The notes beneath the pieces are model-generated. The model was not told the origin of the DNA. It made no database searches and saw only the letters and a program-made list of their open reading frames with translations. A stretch of DNA of 64,000 nucleotides from contig WYBU01000059.1 of the NCBI GenBank assembly GCA_011525745.1, positions 62,001-126,000 of the forward strand. The letters run 5' to 3'. Positions 40,460-49,747 of this stretch are shown here, piece by piece. How positions within the stretch are numbered: position 1 is the stretch's first letter; every line of letters starts with the position of its first letter. The translations under genes and the position numbers were made by a program. This DNA is from Planctomycetaceae bacterium (GTDB lineage Bacteria; Planctomycetota; Phycisphaerae; UBA1845; UTPLA1).

Positions 40460-42610
40460 ATGCCCAACGATCCGCTGCTCGCCGATCTGACCGAACCGCA
40501 ACGCCTGGCCGTGTTGCATCGCGACGGACCGCTGCTCGTGCTGGCCGGGGCGGGCAGCGGCAAGACGCGCGTCATCACGCGCCGCGCGGCGAAGCTGGCC
40601 GAGGCGGTCGGGGCGCATCACGTGCTGGCGATCACGTTCACCAACAAGGCGGCCGACGAGATGCGGCAGCGCATCGCCGATCTGGGCGTGGGCCGCGGCA
40701 TGTGGGTGCTGACGTTTCACGCGCTGTGCGCCCGGCTGCTGCGGATGTACGCCGATCGCGTCGGCTTGCAGCCGAATTACACGATCTTCGACCAGGCCGA
40801 CCGCCACGGCGTCATTCGCGAGGCGATCGAGGATTGCGGCCTGTCGAGCGACAACTGGCGGCCGCGAACGGTGGAAGAGATCATCAGCCGCGCGAAGAAC
40901 GAGATGCAGTCGCCGGAGGAGTTCGCGGCGGCGGCGCGCGATTTCACGGAGCGGACGGTCGCGCGCGTATTCAAGCGATACGAGGCGCTGCTGGCCGAGC
41001 GCAACGCGGTCGATTTCGACGATCTGCTCGTGCGCACGGCCGGTCTGCTGCGCGGCAGCGCCGATGTGCGCGAAGAGCTGGAGGCGCGCTTCCGGTACGT
41101 GCTGATCGACGAATACCAGGACACGAATCACGCCCAGTATCTGATCGCGCGCGGGCTGACGTCGATTCATCGAAACATCTGCGCCACCGGCGATCCGGAT
41201 CAGTCGATTTACGGCTGGCGCGGGGCCGACATCCGCAACATCCTGGAATTCGAGCGCGACTATCCCGACGCCAACGTCGTGCGGCTGGAGCAGAATTTCC
41301 GCAGCACGCAGAGCATTCTGTCGGCGGCCGGGGCGCTGATCGCGAAGAACCGCCGGCGCAAGAAGAAGTCCATCTGGACCGAGAACGAGACGGGCGAGCG
41401 GGTGCGGTTCTGGAACTGCGCCGACGAGCACGACGAGGCCGAGCGGATCGCACGCGACATCTTGGCCTGCCGCGACGGCGGCGGCTCGCCCGGCGAATGC
41501 GCGGTGTTCTATCGCGTCTCGTCGCTGACGCGCGTGCTCGAGGACGCGCTGCGCCGCGCGGGACTGCCGTATCAGATCGCCCGCGGCGTCGAGTTCTACA
41601 ACCGCAAGGAGATCAAGGACCTGCTGTCGTACCTGCGTGTGATGGTCAACCCGGCCGACGAGCCGGCCTGCATCCGCGCCGTCAACACGCCGGCGCGCGG
41701 CATCGGCAAGACGACGGTGCAGCGGCTGGTCGATTTTGCGCGCGAGAAGGGCATCACGCTGCGGGCGGCCATGGCTCAGGCAGGGCAGATTGCGGCGCTG
41801 AAGTCGGCGGCCAAGAAAGTCAAGGCGTTCGCCGACCTGCTGGATGAGTTGTGCCGCCTGCCGCCGACGCCGGTGCGCGACGTGATCGAGGCGGTCTTGA
41901 AGCGCTCGGGGCTGGAGCGGGCGCTGAAGGCCGATCCCGATCCCGAGAAGTCCGCCCTGGGCAACGTCGAGGAACTGGTTTCGGCCGCCGCGGAGTACGA
42001 TCAGGCAAACGCCGCCGGTTCGCTGCCGGAGTGGCTGGCGCAGGTGTCGCTGGTCAACGATCAGGATGCGATCGACCTGGCCGGGGGGGCGGTGACGATG
42101 ATGACGTTGCACGCGGCCAAGGGGCTGGAGTTTCCGCAGGTGTATATCGCGGGTCTGGAGGAGCGTCTGCTGCCGCACGAGCGGGCGATGAACGACCGCA
42201 AGGACGGCATGGAAGAGGAGCGGCGGCTGTTTTTCGTGGGCATGACGCGCGCGATGAAACGGCTGACGCTCAGCCGCGCCGGTTATCGCCGGTTGCGGGG
42301 TTACAGCGAACGGACGGTGATTTCGGCGTTCATGCACGAAGTGCCGCGCGACGAGCTGGAGTGGCACGATTTTACCGGGGGCGCGGATCGAGACCGCCGC
42401 GGCGACGCATTTGATGACGATTATTCGCAAGATTATGACAGGCAGGAGTGGACGCGCGGCCGGCTGGTGCGGCACAAGCGCTACGGCATCGGGCGCGTGG
42501 TGTCGTTCGAGATGGCCCGCGGCGCGCCGTGGGTGCGCGTGAAGTTCACCGCCTACGGCGAGAAGTCGTTCTCGCTTCAGTACGCGGAACTGGAGGTGAT
42601 CGAGCAATGA
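40460..42610 (+). CDS. pcrA: UvrD/PcrA-type 3'-5' DNA helicase
   Basis: This SF1A helicase unwinds DNA during nucleotide-excision repair and clears RecA filaments and transcription conflicts. The 716-residue product has the Q motif LTEPQRLAV, Walker A AGAGSGKT (30-37), the family Ib element LAITFTNKAADEM, Walker B IDEYQDTN, motif III GDPDQSIYGWRGAD, motif IV LEQNFRS and motif VI VGMTRAMKRL. The last 55 residues contain the Tudor-like VRHKRYGIGRVVSFE segment that contacts RNA polymerase in PcrA/UvrD. ATG at 40460 is chosen since the domain starts there. Its TGA overlaps the pgi ATG, so the two are coupled. Confidence 0.94.
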   Translation: MPNDPLLADLTEPQRLAVLHRDGPLLVLAGAGSGKTRVITRRAAKLAEAVGAHHVLAITFTNKAADEMRQRIADLGVGRGMWVLTFHALCARLLRMYADRVGLQPNYTIFDQADRHGVIREAIEDCGLSSDNWRPRTVEEIISRAKNEMQSPEEFAAAARDFTERTVARVFKRYEALLAERNAVDFDDLLVRTAGLLRGSADVREELEARFRYVLIDEYQDTNHAQYLIARGLTSIHRNICATGDPDQSIYGWRGADIRNILEFERDYPDANVVRLEQNFRSTQSILSAAGALIAKNRRRKKKSIWTENETGERVRFWNCADEHDEAERIARDILACRDGGGSPGECAVFYRVSSLTRVLEDALRRAGLPYQIARGVEFYNRKEIKDLLSYLRVMVNPADEPACIRAVNTPARGIGKTTVQRLVDFAREKGITLRAAMAQAGQIAALKSAAKKVKAFADLLDELCRLPPTPVRDVIEAVLKRSGLERALKADPDPEKSALGNVEELVSAAAEYDQANAAGSLPEWLAQVSLVNDQDAIDLAGGAVTMMTLHAAKGLEFPQVYIAGLEERLLPHERAMNDRKDGMEEERRLFFVGMTRAMKRLTLSRAGYRRLRGYSERTVISAFMHEVPRDELEWHDFTGGADRDRRGDAFDDDYSQDYDRQEWTRGRLVRHKRYGIGRVVSFEMARGAPWVRVKFTAYGEKSFSLQYAELEVIEQ

Positions 42611-44007
42611 CGCCGCACCTGAGCCTGGAATATCGCTCGGCGCTGGCCGACGCCGTCGGCGACGAGCACGGCCTGAACCCGGCCGATTTGGACCTCATCG
42701 CGCCGCGGGTCGCCGAGATCGTCGCGCAAATCGAGCGCGAGCGGGCGGCCGGCAAGCGCCGCTACCGCGACCTGCCGTTCGACGAGGCGATGTTGCGCGA
42801 CGTGGTCGCGGCGGTGACGCGACGGCGCGGCGGCTGCGCCAATCTGGTGGTGCTGGGCATCGGCGGCTCGGCATTGGGCAACATCGCGCTGCAAACGGCT
42901 CTGAATCCGGCGACGTATAACCTGCTGCCGGCCGATCGTCGCGGCGGGCCGCGTCTGTTCGTGATGGACAATGTCGATCCGGTTCAGTTCGCGGCGGCGC
43001 TCGATTTCATCGAGCCGGAGCTGGACCGCACCTGTTTCAACGTCATCAGCAAGTCGGGCGAGACGGCGGAGACGGCGGCCCAGTTCCTGATCGCGCGCGA
43101 CTTGCTGCAGCATCGGCTGGGCCGGGATCGCGCGCGCGAGGCAATTCTGGTCACGACCGATCCGAAATCGGGCACGATGCGCGAGATCGTCAACGCCGAG
43201 GGGTATGAGTCGCTGCCGGTGCCCGACGGCGTCGGCGGGCGGTTCTCGGTGCTGTCGGCGGTGGGGCTGTTCAGCGCCGGTATGTGCGGCATCGACCTCG
43301 CCGCCGTGCTGGGCGGTGCGCGGGCGATGAGCGAATCGATCGCCCGGCCGGCGTTGCGCGACAATCCGGCCGCGCTGATCGCGGCGATTCATTACATGTT
43401 TTATCAGCGCGGCAAGCGGTTGCACGTGATGATGCCCTATGCGGCGGCGCTGAAGGACCTGGCCGACTGGTACCGCCAGCTTTGGGCCGAGAGCCTGGGC
43501 AAGCGCCGCGGGCTGGACGGGCGCGAGGTGTTCGTCGGCCCGACGCCGATCAAGGCGCTGGGCGCGACCGATCAACATTCGCAGGTGCAGCTCTATCGCG
43601 AGGGGCCTAACGACAAGGTGTTCACGTTTCTCGTCGTCGATCGCTTCGAACGCGACGTGCTGATTCCGCCCGCGGCGGCCGCGGACGTGCCCGAAGTGAT
43701 GCGGTACTTGTGCGGCGCGTCGCTGGGGCGGCTGCTGAACGCCGAGCAGGCGGCCACCGAATACGCGCTGACGGCGTCACAGCGGCCGTGCCTTTCGATT
43801 CGGTTCGAAGCGGTGACGCCGGAGGCGGTCGGCGCGTTCTTCCTGCTGTACGAGGCGGCAACGTCCATCGCCGGACTGCTCTTCGGAATTAACGCCTACG
43901 ATCAACCCGCGGTGCAGGCCGGCAAGGACGGCACGTTCGCGTTGATGGGCCGGACCGGATACGAGGGGCTGGCGGCGCAAATCCACGCGAAGAAAGTTCC
44001 GACATGA
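42607..44007 (+). CDS. pgi: Glucose-6-phosphate isomerase
   Basis: It interconverts glucose 6-phosphate and fructose 6-phosphate. The 466-residue protein has the sugar-isomerase signature VVLGIGGSALGN, the phosphate-binding SKSGETAETAAQF, GGRFSVLSAVGLF, and LGATDQHSQVQLYREGP with the catalytic His. The conserved C-terminal lysine is in QAGKDG. It is shorter than E. coli Pgi (549) and matches the short bacterial form. The ATG overlaps the pcrA stop (ATGA), so a glycolytic gene is coupled to a repair helicase. Confidence 0.95.
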   Translation: MTPHLSLEYRSALADAVGDEHGLNPADLDLIAPRVAEIVAQIERERAAGKRRYRDLPFDEAMLRDVVAAVTRRRGGCANLVVLGIGGSALGNIALQTALNPATYNLLPADRRGGPRLFVMDNVDPVQFAAALDFIEPELDRTCFNVISKSGETAETAAQFLIARDLLQHRLGRDRAREAILVTTDPKSGTMREIVNAEGYESLPVPDGVGGRFSVLSAVGLFSAGMCGIDLAAVLGGARAMSESIARPALRDNPAALIAAIHYMFYQRGKRLHVMMPYAAALKDLADWYRQLWAESLGKRRGLDGREVFVGPTPIKALGATDQHSQVQLYREGPNDKVFTFLVVDRFERDVLIPPAAAADVPEVMRYLCGASLGRLLNAEQAATEYALTASQRPCLSIRFEAVTPEAVGAFFLLYEAATSIAGLLFGINAYDQPAVQAGKDGTFALMGRTGYEGLAAQIHAKKVPT

Positions 44008-44124
44008 CCGTGGGGTGTGATCGTGAGCCATCCTCGCGAGGTGTGCGCGGCGGGTTCCCAACGGCGCCGTCCATTTTGATCGGCGCCGCTTCCTGGTATG
44101 CTTCACCGTTCGAGGGCCGGACGC

Positions 44125-44766
44125 ATGCTCCATCGACGCAGGCCACGTTGTGCCGCCGGTGCGGCGGTGCTGCTGCTGTCGGCCGGTTGCGGGCTGTGGC
44201 CGCTGGAGCCGCCGCAGCGATTCAACGGCTCGAAGTATTTGCTGCCCTGGCCGGAAGGCAAGATCGCCTTTGTGGGTCAGGGTTTCATCGGCGTTTTCGA
44301 GCCGCACCTGGCCTACGACTTTGTGCTGCCCGAGGGCACGCTGGTTCTGGCGGCCCGTTGCGGCGTGGTGACGCGCGTCGTCGATTTGCACGAGGCCAAC
44401 TGTCCGCTCACCCAGGATTGCCCCAACAACCTGATCGCCATCCGCCACGGCCGCGGCGACTTCGCGGACCCGCATTACGAAACGCTCTATCTGCATATTC
44501 AAAAGGGCAGCGCCCTCGTAGCCTGCGGCGAGCAGGTCCGGCAGGGACAACCAATCGCCCGCGTGGGCAACGTGGGCATCAGCATGGCGCCGCACATCCA
44601 CTTCGCACTGCGTCGGGTCGGTGCGTCGAACGAACCGGCGCATTTCGCCGATATCGACACATTCGACGGCGAGCCGCAGTTTCTGCGTTTCTACCGATCG
44701 CGCAACGGTTCGGAGCCGTTTCTCAACAACGACGACTATTGCGACCTCACGTTTCTCTGCCCGTAA
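44125..44766 (+). CDS. M23-family (LytM) peptidase-like lipoprotein
   Basis: ATG at 44125 (MLHRRRPRC) follows GAGGG at a suitable distance; an upstream ATG at 44098 is possible. The N-terminus is a lipoprotein signal with lipobox LSAGC, so the mature protein of about 193 residues is lipid-anchored. The M23 zinc motifs are present: HLAYDF (His...Asp) and HIHF. The fold also shows LYLHIQKGSALV and GQPIARVGNVG, as in LytM-type endopeptidases that cut peptidoglycan cross-links or activate amidases. It lies 117 bp after pgi. Catalysis is plausible but not certain. Confidence 0.85.
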   Translation: MLHRRRPRCAAGAAVLLLSAGCGLWPLEPPQRFNGSKYLLPWPEGKIAFVGQGFIGVFEPHLAYDFVLPEGTLVLAARCGVVTRVVDLHEANCPLTQDCPNNLIAIRHGRGDFADPHYETLYLHIQKGSALVACGEQVRQGQPIARVGNVGISMAPHIHFALRRVGASNEPAHFADIDTFDGEPQFLRFYRSRNGSEPFLNNDDYCDLTFLCP

Positions 44767-44846
44767 ATCACAAAACGTGTGTGAGAAACGCGCTTCGCGG
44801 CAAACGGGCCACGGTGCGCGACGGCGTTTGCCTGAAAGCAATGCGC

Positions 44847-44870
44847 CGCTCCCTCACGGTCGCGGTTCGG
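44847..44870 (-). repeat. Single family C repeat
   Basis: On the minus strand it reads CCGAACCGCGACCGTGAGGG followed by AGCG, matching the ends of the MITE-like elements at 3162-3326 and 62465-62703. No inverted partner is seen within 300 bp. It lies just before family A copy 4. Confidence 0.6.
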
Positions 44871-44893
44871 TTCGACCGGTTCACACACTTAGG

Positions 44894-45087
44894 CCATGTG
44901 CGGAAATAAGGTGAACGAATGGAAGAGGGGTGGTACGGGCGTCCCGCCCGTCCGGAACGGGCAAGATGCCCGTACCACCCAGGACAATGGAACGGGCAAG
45001 ATGCCCGTACCACCCAGGACAATCGAACGGGCAAGATGCCCGTAACACCCGGGACAATCGTTCAGGTTACTTCTGTGCGACTCCTTA
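44894..45087 (+). repeat. Dispersed repeat family A, copy 4 (194 bp, three hairpin units)
   Basis: It has the family ends (GCGGAAATAAGGTGAACG... and ...CTGTGCGACTCCTTA) but contains three head-to-tail 35-bp units at 44956-44990, 44991-45025 and 45026-45060. Each carries the perfect dyad ACGGGCA-AGA-TGCCCGT (one side has a single change in unit 3's flank). The length is exactly 124 + 2 x 35. It lies between the M23 lipoprotein and manC; the gap 44767-45230 has no gene. Confidence 0.85.
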
Positions 45088-45230
45088 CTCACACCCGCGC
45101 GGGGATGCCGAGGCCGACGCGTCGGCGTAAGATGTCCGCACGCCGTCGATTATCGTGACCGCGAAACACGGCCGCCGCGCCGTCGACGCCTCACGCCGAC
45201 CGGCGCACTACGCACTTGGGTGAAAACGCG

Positions 45231-46304
45231 ATGAATCATTACGCCGTCATCATGGCCGGCGGCGCGGGAACGCGCCTCTGGCCGCTCAGCCGCCGCGGCC
45301 GACCCAAGCAGGTGCTGCGGCTCGTCGGCAATCAGAGCCTGTTGCGCCTGTCGTTCGAGCGGCTGCGCACGCTGCTGCCGGCGGAGCGCATCGTCGTCAT
45401 CGGCGCCGCGCAACATCGCGCCGCGTGCCTGGCCGATCTACCCGAGCTGCCGCCCGACAATTACATCGGCGAGCCGATGGCGCGCGATACGGCGGCGGCG
45501 GTCGGATTGTCCGCCGCCCTGCTGCATCGCCGCGATCCGCAGGCCGTGCTGGGCGTGTTCACGGCCGATCACGTCATCGAGCCGGTCGAGCGCTTCAGCG
45601 CCGCGGTGGAGCGCGGCTATGCGACAGCGCAGGGTGATCCGCATGGGCTGGTGACATTCGGCATCCGCCCGGCCTGGCCGCACACGGGCTACGGGTACGT
45701 TCAGCGGGGCGAGGCGATCGGCGAGGGCGTTTTTCGCGTGCGGCGTTTTACCGAGAAGCCCGACCTCGAGACGGCGCGGGCGTTCGTTCAGGGCGGCGAG
45801 CACGCCTGGAACAGCGGTATGTTCTGCTGGCAGGCGGCGACGATTCTCGAGGCACTTCGCGCGTTCCTTCCCGCGACGCACAAGGCGGTGCAGGCGATCG
45901 CCGGCGATCCGTCGCAGATGAAGGCGCGATACGAGAAGCTGAAGCGGATTTCCATCGACTTCGCCGTGATGGAGCAGGCCACGTCGGCCGAGTCGCCGTT
46001 CGCAGTGTACTCCGTGGACATGGATGTGAACTGGACCGACGTGGGAAGCTGGACGGCGCTGCGAACCGTGCAGCGCGCCGACGCGGCCGACAACGTCGTC
46101 ACGGCGGCGAACGTCGTGATGCTCGACGCGCACAACTGCACGATCGTGGGCGAGGACGATCATCTGATCGCGGCCGTCGGCGTCAATGATCTGGTGATCG
46201 TCCGCAGCCCGGACGCGACGCTTATCTGTCATCGCACTGAGGCCGAGCGGATCAAGGAGCTGTTGGCCGTGGTGCAGCAGCGTTCGGGCGAGAGGTATCT
46301 GTGA
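45231..46304 (+). CDS. manC: Mannose-1-phosphate guanylyltransferase
   Basis: It makes GDP-mannose from mannose 1-phosphate and GTP for surface glycans. The 357-residue protein opens with the nucleotidyltransferase signature VIMAGGAGTRLWPLSRRGRPKQ (split: VIMAGGAGTRLWPLS, then RPKQ). It also has FTADHVIEP, HTGYGYVQ, FTEKPDLETA, WNSGMFCW and the ManC-type VDVNWTDVGSW-like element (MDVNWTDVGSW). No second isomerase domain is fused. ATG at 45231 is used; an upstream TTG at 45216 is possible. No ribosome site is strong. It is unlinked to other glycan genes here. Confidence 0.93.
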   Translation: MNHYAVIMAGGAGTRLWPLSRRGRPKQVLRLVGNQSLLRLSFERLRTLLPAERIVVIGAAQHRAACLADLPELPPDNYIGEPMARDTAAAVGLSAALLHRRDPQAVLGVFTADHVIEPVERFSAAVERGYATAQGDPHGLVTFGIRPAWPHTGYGYVQRGEAIGEGVFRVRRFTEKPDLETARAFVQGGEHAWNSGMFCWQAATILEALRAFLPATHKAVQAIAGDPSQMKARYEKLKRISIDFAVMEQATSAESPFAVYSVDMDVNWTDVGSWTALRTVQRADAADNVVTAANVVMLDAHNCTIVGEDDHLIAAVGVNDLVIVRSPDATLICHRTEAERIKELLAVVQQRSGERYL

Positions 46305-46657
46305 GGCGGTAGCTGTCAGCCGTCAGCGATCAGCGATCGGCCATCAGCCATCCGCTGTCGGATCACTGCGATATGTCGTCATTCCCGTGCAGGCGGGAAT
46401 CCAGTTCCGCGTGGCATGGGCTTTCAGCCCGTGGGTTTGTCATTCTCGCATAGGCGGGAATCCAGTCTGCCGCTGCGTTTTGCGTCCGAGTCTGAGCGTG
46501 GACGGAATGGGCGGCACGGACGAGGTGAACGCGCAAACCTTCGCCCGTTGCTGGGAACAAATCGATAATCGTGACGCCGATCGCGCCTGCCCGTCGCTTC
46601 GTCGATTGACGTGGTTTCCCGTTCCTTTGTTTCGACGTTTTTACTTTCGACTTTCAC
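46305..46657. repeat. Intergenic cluster of short repeats
   Basis: The 353-bp gap holds a run of CAGCGATCAGCGATCGGCC-type triplet-like repeats (about 46314-46365) and two copies of a CATTCCCGTGCAGGCGGGAA block (46379-46402 and 46441-46463). The latter can fold through CCCG/CGGG arms and resembles REP-like elements. A TTTCGACGTTTTTACTTTCG motif near 46634 echoes the short motif at 992 and 50453. No gene is seen. Confidence 0.5.
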
Positions 46658-48745
46658 TCACGCGCTGGCGGCCGCCATCGATGCAGCGGTGGGCGTCGGC
46701 GCGGACTCGCCCATGATCTGCTCGTGCGTCGGCTGGTCCTCGCCGAATCGCACCAGGCGGGCCGAGTTGAACACGACGACGAAGCTCGACAGCGTATGAA
46801 GGATCGCCGCCCACACCGGGGTGATCGCGCCGAACGCGCCGAGCGAAATCACGCAGACGATGAACAGCACGCCGAAGACCAGGTTCTGAATCACCACACG
46901 GCGCGTCTGGCGCGACAGGCGGATCAAAAACGGCAGACGCGTCAGCTCGTTGTTGAGCAGCGCGATGCTCGCGGAGTTGATGGCCACGTCCGAGCCGGCC
47001 GCGCCCATCGCGACGCCGAGATCACCCGCCGCCAGGGCCGGCGCATCATTCACGCCGTCGCCGACCACCGCGACGCGATAGCCCTCGCGCCGCATGTGCT
47101 CCACCAGGTCCAGCTTCTCCTGCGGCAGGCACTCGGCCTTGAACTCGGTGCAGCCCATCTCGGCCGCGACCTTTCGCGCCACCGCCTGCCGGTCGCCCGT
47201 CAGCATCATCACGCGCCGCAAGCCCAACGCCTGAAGCTGCTGCACGGCCTCTCGCGCCGCCGGACGGGTGCGGTCTTCCAGCCCGATCCAGCCCAGGCAG
47301 CGATCGCCGCGCGCGACGAACAACTGGCTGAGGCCGTGCCCCTGCGCGGCCGAGGCCGTTGCCGTATCGACATTGACGCCGCGCTTTCGCAGGAACGACT
47401 CGCGTCCGACGAGAATCTGATCGCCGTTGAGCCGCGCGACGACGCCCTGGCCGGGAACCTCCTCAAAATGCGCCGGCCGGTGCAGCGAGACGTTGGCCTC
47501 GCGCGCCACGTTGACCAGCGCCCGCGCGGCCGGATGGTGGCTGAGCTGTTCGGCCGACGCCGACGAGGCGAGCAGATCGGCCGCATCCACTCCCTCGGCC
47601 GGCGACAGGCGCGTGACCGCCAGCTCGCCGGTGGTCAGCGTGCCGGTCTTGTCGAAGACGATGGCGTTGAGCCGTCCGGCCGATTCGAGCTGGGCCACGT
47701 TTTTGATCAGAATGCCCAACCGGGCGGCGCAGGAAAGCCCGGCCACCATCGCCGTGGGGGTCGCCATGATCAGGGCGCAGGGACAGCTTGCCACCAGAAT
47801 CGTGATGGCGTTGCTTAACGCCGAGGGCGAACCGCGCTGGAAGAACAGCACGAGTCCAGCCAGCATCAGCACGATCGGCGTGTACCACACGACGTACTTG
47901 TCGATCATGCGCATGATCGGAATGCGCGTCCGTTCGGCCTGAAGGATGAGGTCCTGTACGCGACCCAGCGTCGTGTCCTTGCCGGTCTTGGTTACGCGAA
48001 TGTCCAGAGCGCCGGTCAGATTACTCGTACCCGAAAAGACCGGATCACCCTCGACTTTGTCAACGGGCAGAGATTCGCCCGTAATCAGCGCCTGGTTGAT
48101 CGTCGATTCGCCGTGAACGATCTCACCGTCGGCGGGGATGTTGTCGCCCGGCCGCACGCGGACGATCTGTCCCGCGCCCAGCGTTGCGGCTTCGACTTCG
48201 GTCTCGGTTCCGTCGTCCCTGACCAGCCGCGCGCGGGTCGGCGTCAGACGGATCAGATCTTCGATGCTGGCCCGCGCCCCCAGCGCGGTGCGGGTCTCGA
48301 TCAGCTCCGACAGCAGCAGAAAGAAGCCGATCACGCCGGCGGCGCGGTAGTCGCCCATGGCGAACGCCGCCACGATGGCCAGCGCGACGAGTTCGTCCAT
48401 GTGCAGATGACCGCGGATCAGGTTGCGGACGGCGTGGACCAATATGCGGATGCTCAGCAGGATCGCGCCGACGGCGGCGACCAGGTCCATGTGGAACTGG
48501 TAGTCATAGACCACCGTTTGGACGCCCGTCGTCGACGTCTCGATGCGGTACTTGTCGGTCGCACTGCTGAACCACTGGATGTAGTAGCTGCTCAGGACCA
48601 GCAGACCGCCCATCAACGTCGCCACGAGTCCCAACTGCGCCCGCGAAGCCGCCGTGGCGGTCTGAACATGTTCGTGAAAGTGATCGTGATCGTGATGGGC
48701 GTGGTCGTGGTCGACCTCGGCCAGTCCGTGATGCCTGTGTGCCAT
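46658..48745 (-). CDS. P1B-type heavy-metal ATPase with His-rich N-terminus
   Basis: The 695-residue metal-exporting P-type ATPase has the phosphorylation motif DKTGTLTTGE, TGES in the actuator, MLTGDR, and GDGVNDAPAL. The metal-binding membrane motif is CPC (VASCPCALIMATPT). The N-terminus has a His/Asp-rich tail (HRHHGLAEVDHDHAHHDHDH) in place of a Cys-type HMA domain. The last helix carries HTLSSFVVVFNSARL, more like cobalt/manganese-type P1B pumps than ZntA, so the ion is uncertain (Zn, Co, Mn or Cd). No metal-sensing regulator is adjacent. Confidence 0.88.
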   Translation of the reverse strand: MAHRHHGLAEVDHDHAHHDHDHFHEHVQTATAASRAQLGLVATLMGGLLVLSSYYIQWFSSATDKYRIETSTTGVQTVVYDYQFHMDLVAAVGAILLSIRILVHAVRNLIRGHLHMDELVALAIVAAFAMGDYRAAGVIGFFLLLSELIETRTALGARASIEDLIRLTPTRARLVRDDGTETEVEAATLGAGQIVRVRPGDNIPADGEIVHGESTINQALITGESLPVDKVEGDPVFSGTSNLTGALDIRVTKTGKDTTLGRVQDLILQAERTRIPIMRMIDKYVVWYTPIVLMLAGLVLFFQRGSPSALSNAITILVASCPCALIMATPTAMVAGLSCAARLGILIKNVAQLESAGRLNAIVFDKTGTLTTGELAVTRLSPAEGVDAADLLASSASAEQLSHHPAARALVNVAREANVSLHRPAHFEEVPGQGVVARLNGDQILVGRESFLRKRGVNVDTATASAAQGHGLSQLFVARGDRCLGWIGLEDRTRPAAREAVQQLQALGLRRVMMLTGDRQAVARKVAAEMGCTEFKAECLPQEKLDLVEHMRREGYRVAVVGDGVNDAPALAAGDLGVAMGAAGSDVAINSASIALLNNELTRLPFLIRLSRQTRRVVIQNLVFGVLFIVCVISLGAFGAITPVWAAILHTLSSFVVVFNSARLVRFGEDQPTHEQIMGESAPTPTAASMAAASA

Positions 48746-48881
48746 GTATCCACCTGTCCTGCAAGGACTTTTATCGCGACATCAATATAGGGCCGAGGGG
48801 CCGGAGAATCCAATCGGGCGGAGGCGGCTTGGGACAGCGGCCTTGAACGTGCGCTTCCTGGAGCCGGAGTTTTCCGCCGCG

Positions 48882-49529
48882 TCATTTCACCAGCACCATT
48901 GACACCGCCAGCAGGGCGACCATCAGCCCGTTCAACGCCCAGTCCACGCACCGCCAGCGCGTCAGATAAGCGCGCGACGCAGGCAGCAACATCTGGTGCA
49001 GGTTCTTTTGCCGCCCTTCGCGAATGTCCCACTGGCAGAACACGCTCTGCGCCAGCGCCGCGGCCGTCAGTAGCAGCCGCACCACCTTGCCACCGGCCAA
49101 TCCCGCGAACACGAGTCCCATCAGCACCAGGGCCGTCGCCGCGATCGCACCGGCCGGTGGGAGGAACTCGAACGACATGCTGCCGTAGAACCTGAGCAGC
49201 CACACCTGGATCATCCATGCCACGGCCACAAACGTTGCAAGCCAGATCAGCAGCCATGCGCTTCGCGAGGCCGCTCTCGGCGTGAACAGCGCAATGGCGC
49301 ATGTCACGAGAAACGCCGCCGTCACGATGGCCTGGCCCTTCACCGACCGCTCCAGCGCGGCCAGGCTGCGCAGGTACCAGTCGTGGCCGACGTCGCGAAT
49401 CGCCTCTTCGTCGTATCGAAAGCCGCATTCCGGACAGCGCATCTCCTGCTGTCCGCGCAGGTCATATCCGCATTGCGGGCAATACAGCACGCGGCGCGGT
49501 GGCCGGGGCGCTGTCAAAGGCGAGGCCAT
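48882..49529 (-). CDS. Zinc-ribbon membrane protein
   Basis: The 215-residue protein has an N-terminal zinc ribbon (CPQCGYDLRG...CPECGFRYDEE, four Cys within residues about 15-40) followed by four or five membrane helices (about 58-80, 85-105, 115-145, 190-213). This zinc-ribbon plus multi-helix arrangement is common in uncharacterised planctomycete membrane proteins. ATG at 49529 (MASPLTAP) is preferred over 49562. It has no clear partner. Confidence 0.65.
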   Translation of the reverse strand: MASPLTAPRPPRRVLYCPQCGYDLRGQQEMRCPECGFRYDEEAIRDVGHDWYLRSLAALERSVKGQAIVTAAFLVTCAIALFTPRAASRSAWLLIWLATFVAVAWMIQVWLLRFYGSMSFEFLPPAGAIAATALVLMGLVFAGLAGGKVVRLLLTAAALAQSVFCQWDIREGRQKNLHQMLLPASRAYLTRWRCVDWALNGLMVALLAVSMVLVK

Positions 49530-49747
49530 GTACCGAATTGTACCCCGACGCGGCGAAGGCATGCGCGAACCGGACGTGTCCCCGAACGCGCTCGATTCAA
49601 GACCAGACGCCTATCATTTGTTGGGGATGCGCGAGTGCCCGCGCTGGTACGCGGATTGCTACGTAACCCGTCGGCACGCCGTCCCTCGGCGAGCCTCGAT
49701 TCGAACATCAGGTCTCTCGCCGCCTGAATGTGGACGGGAGGTGCGAC

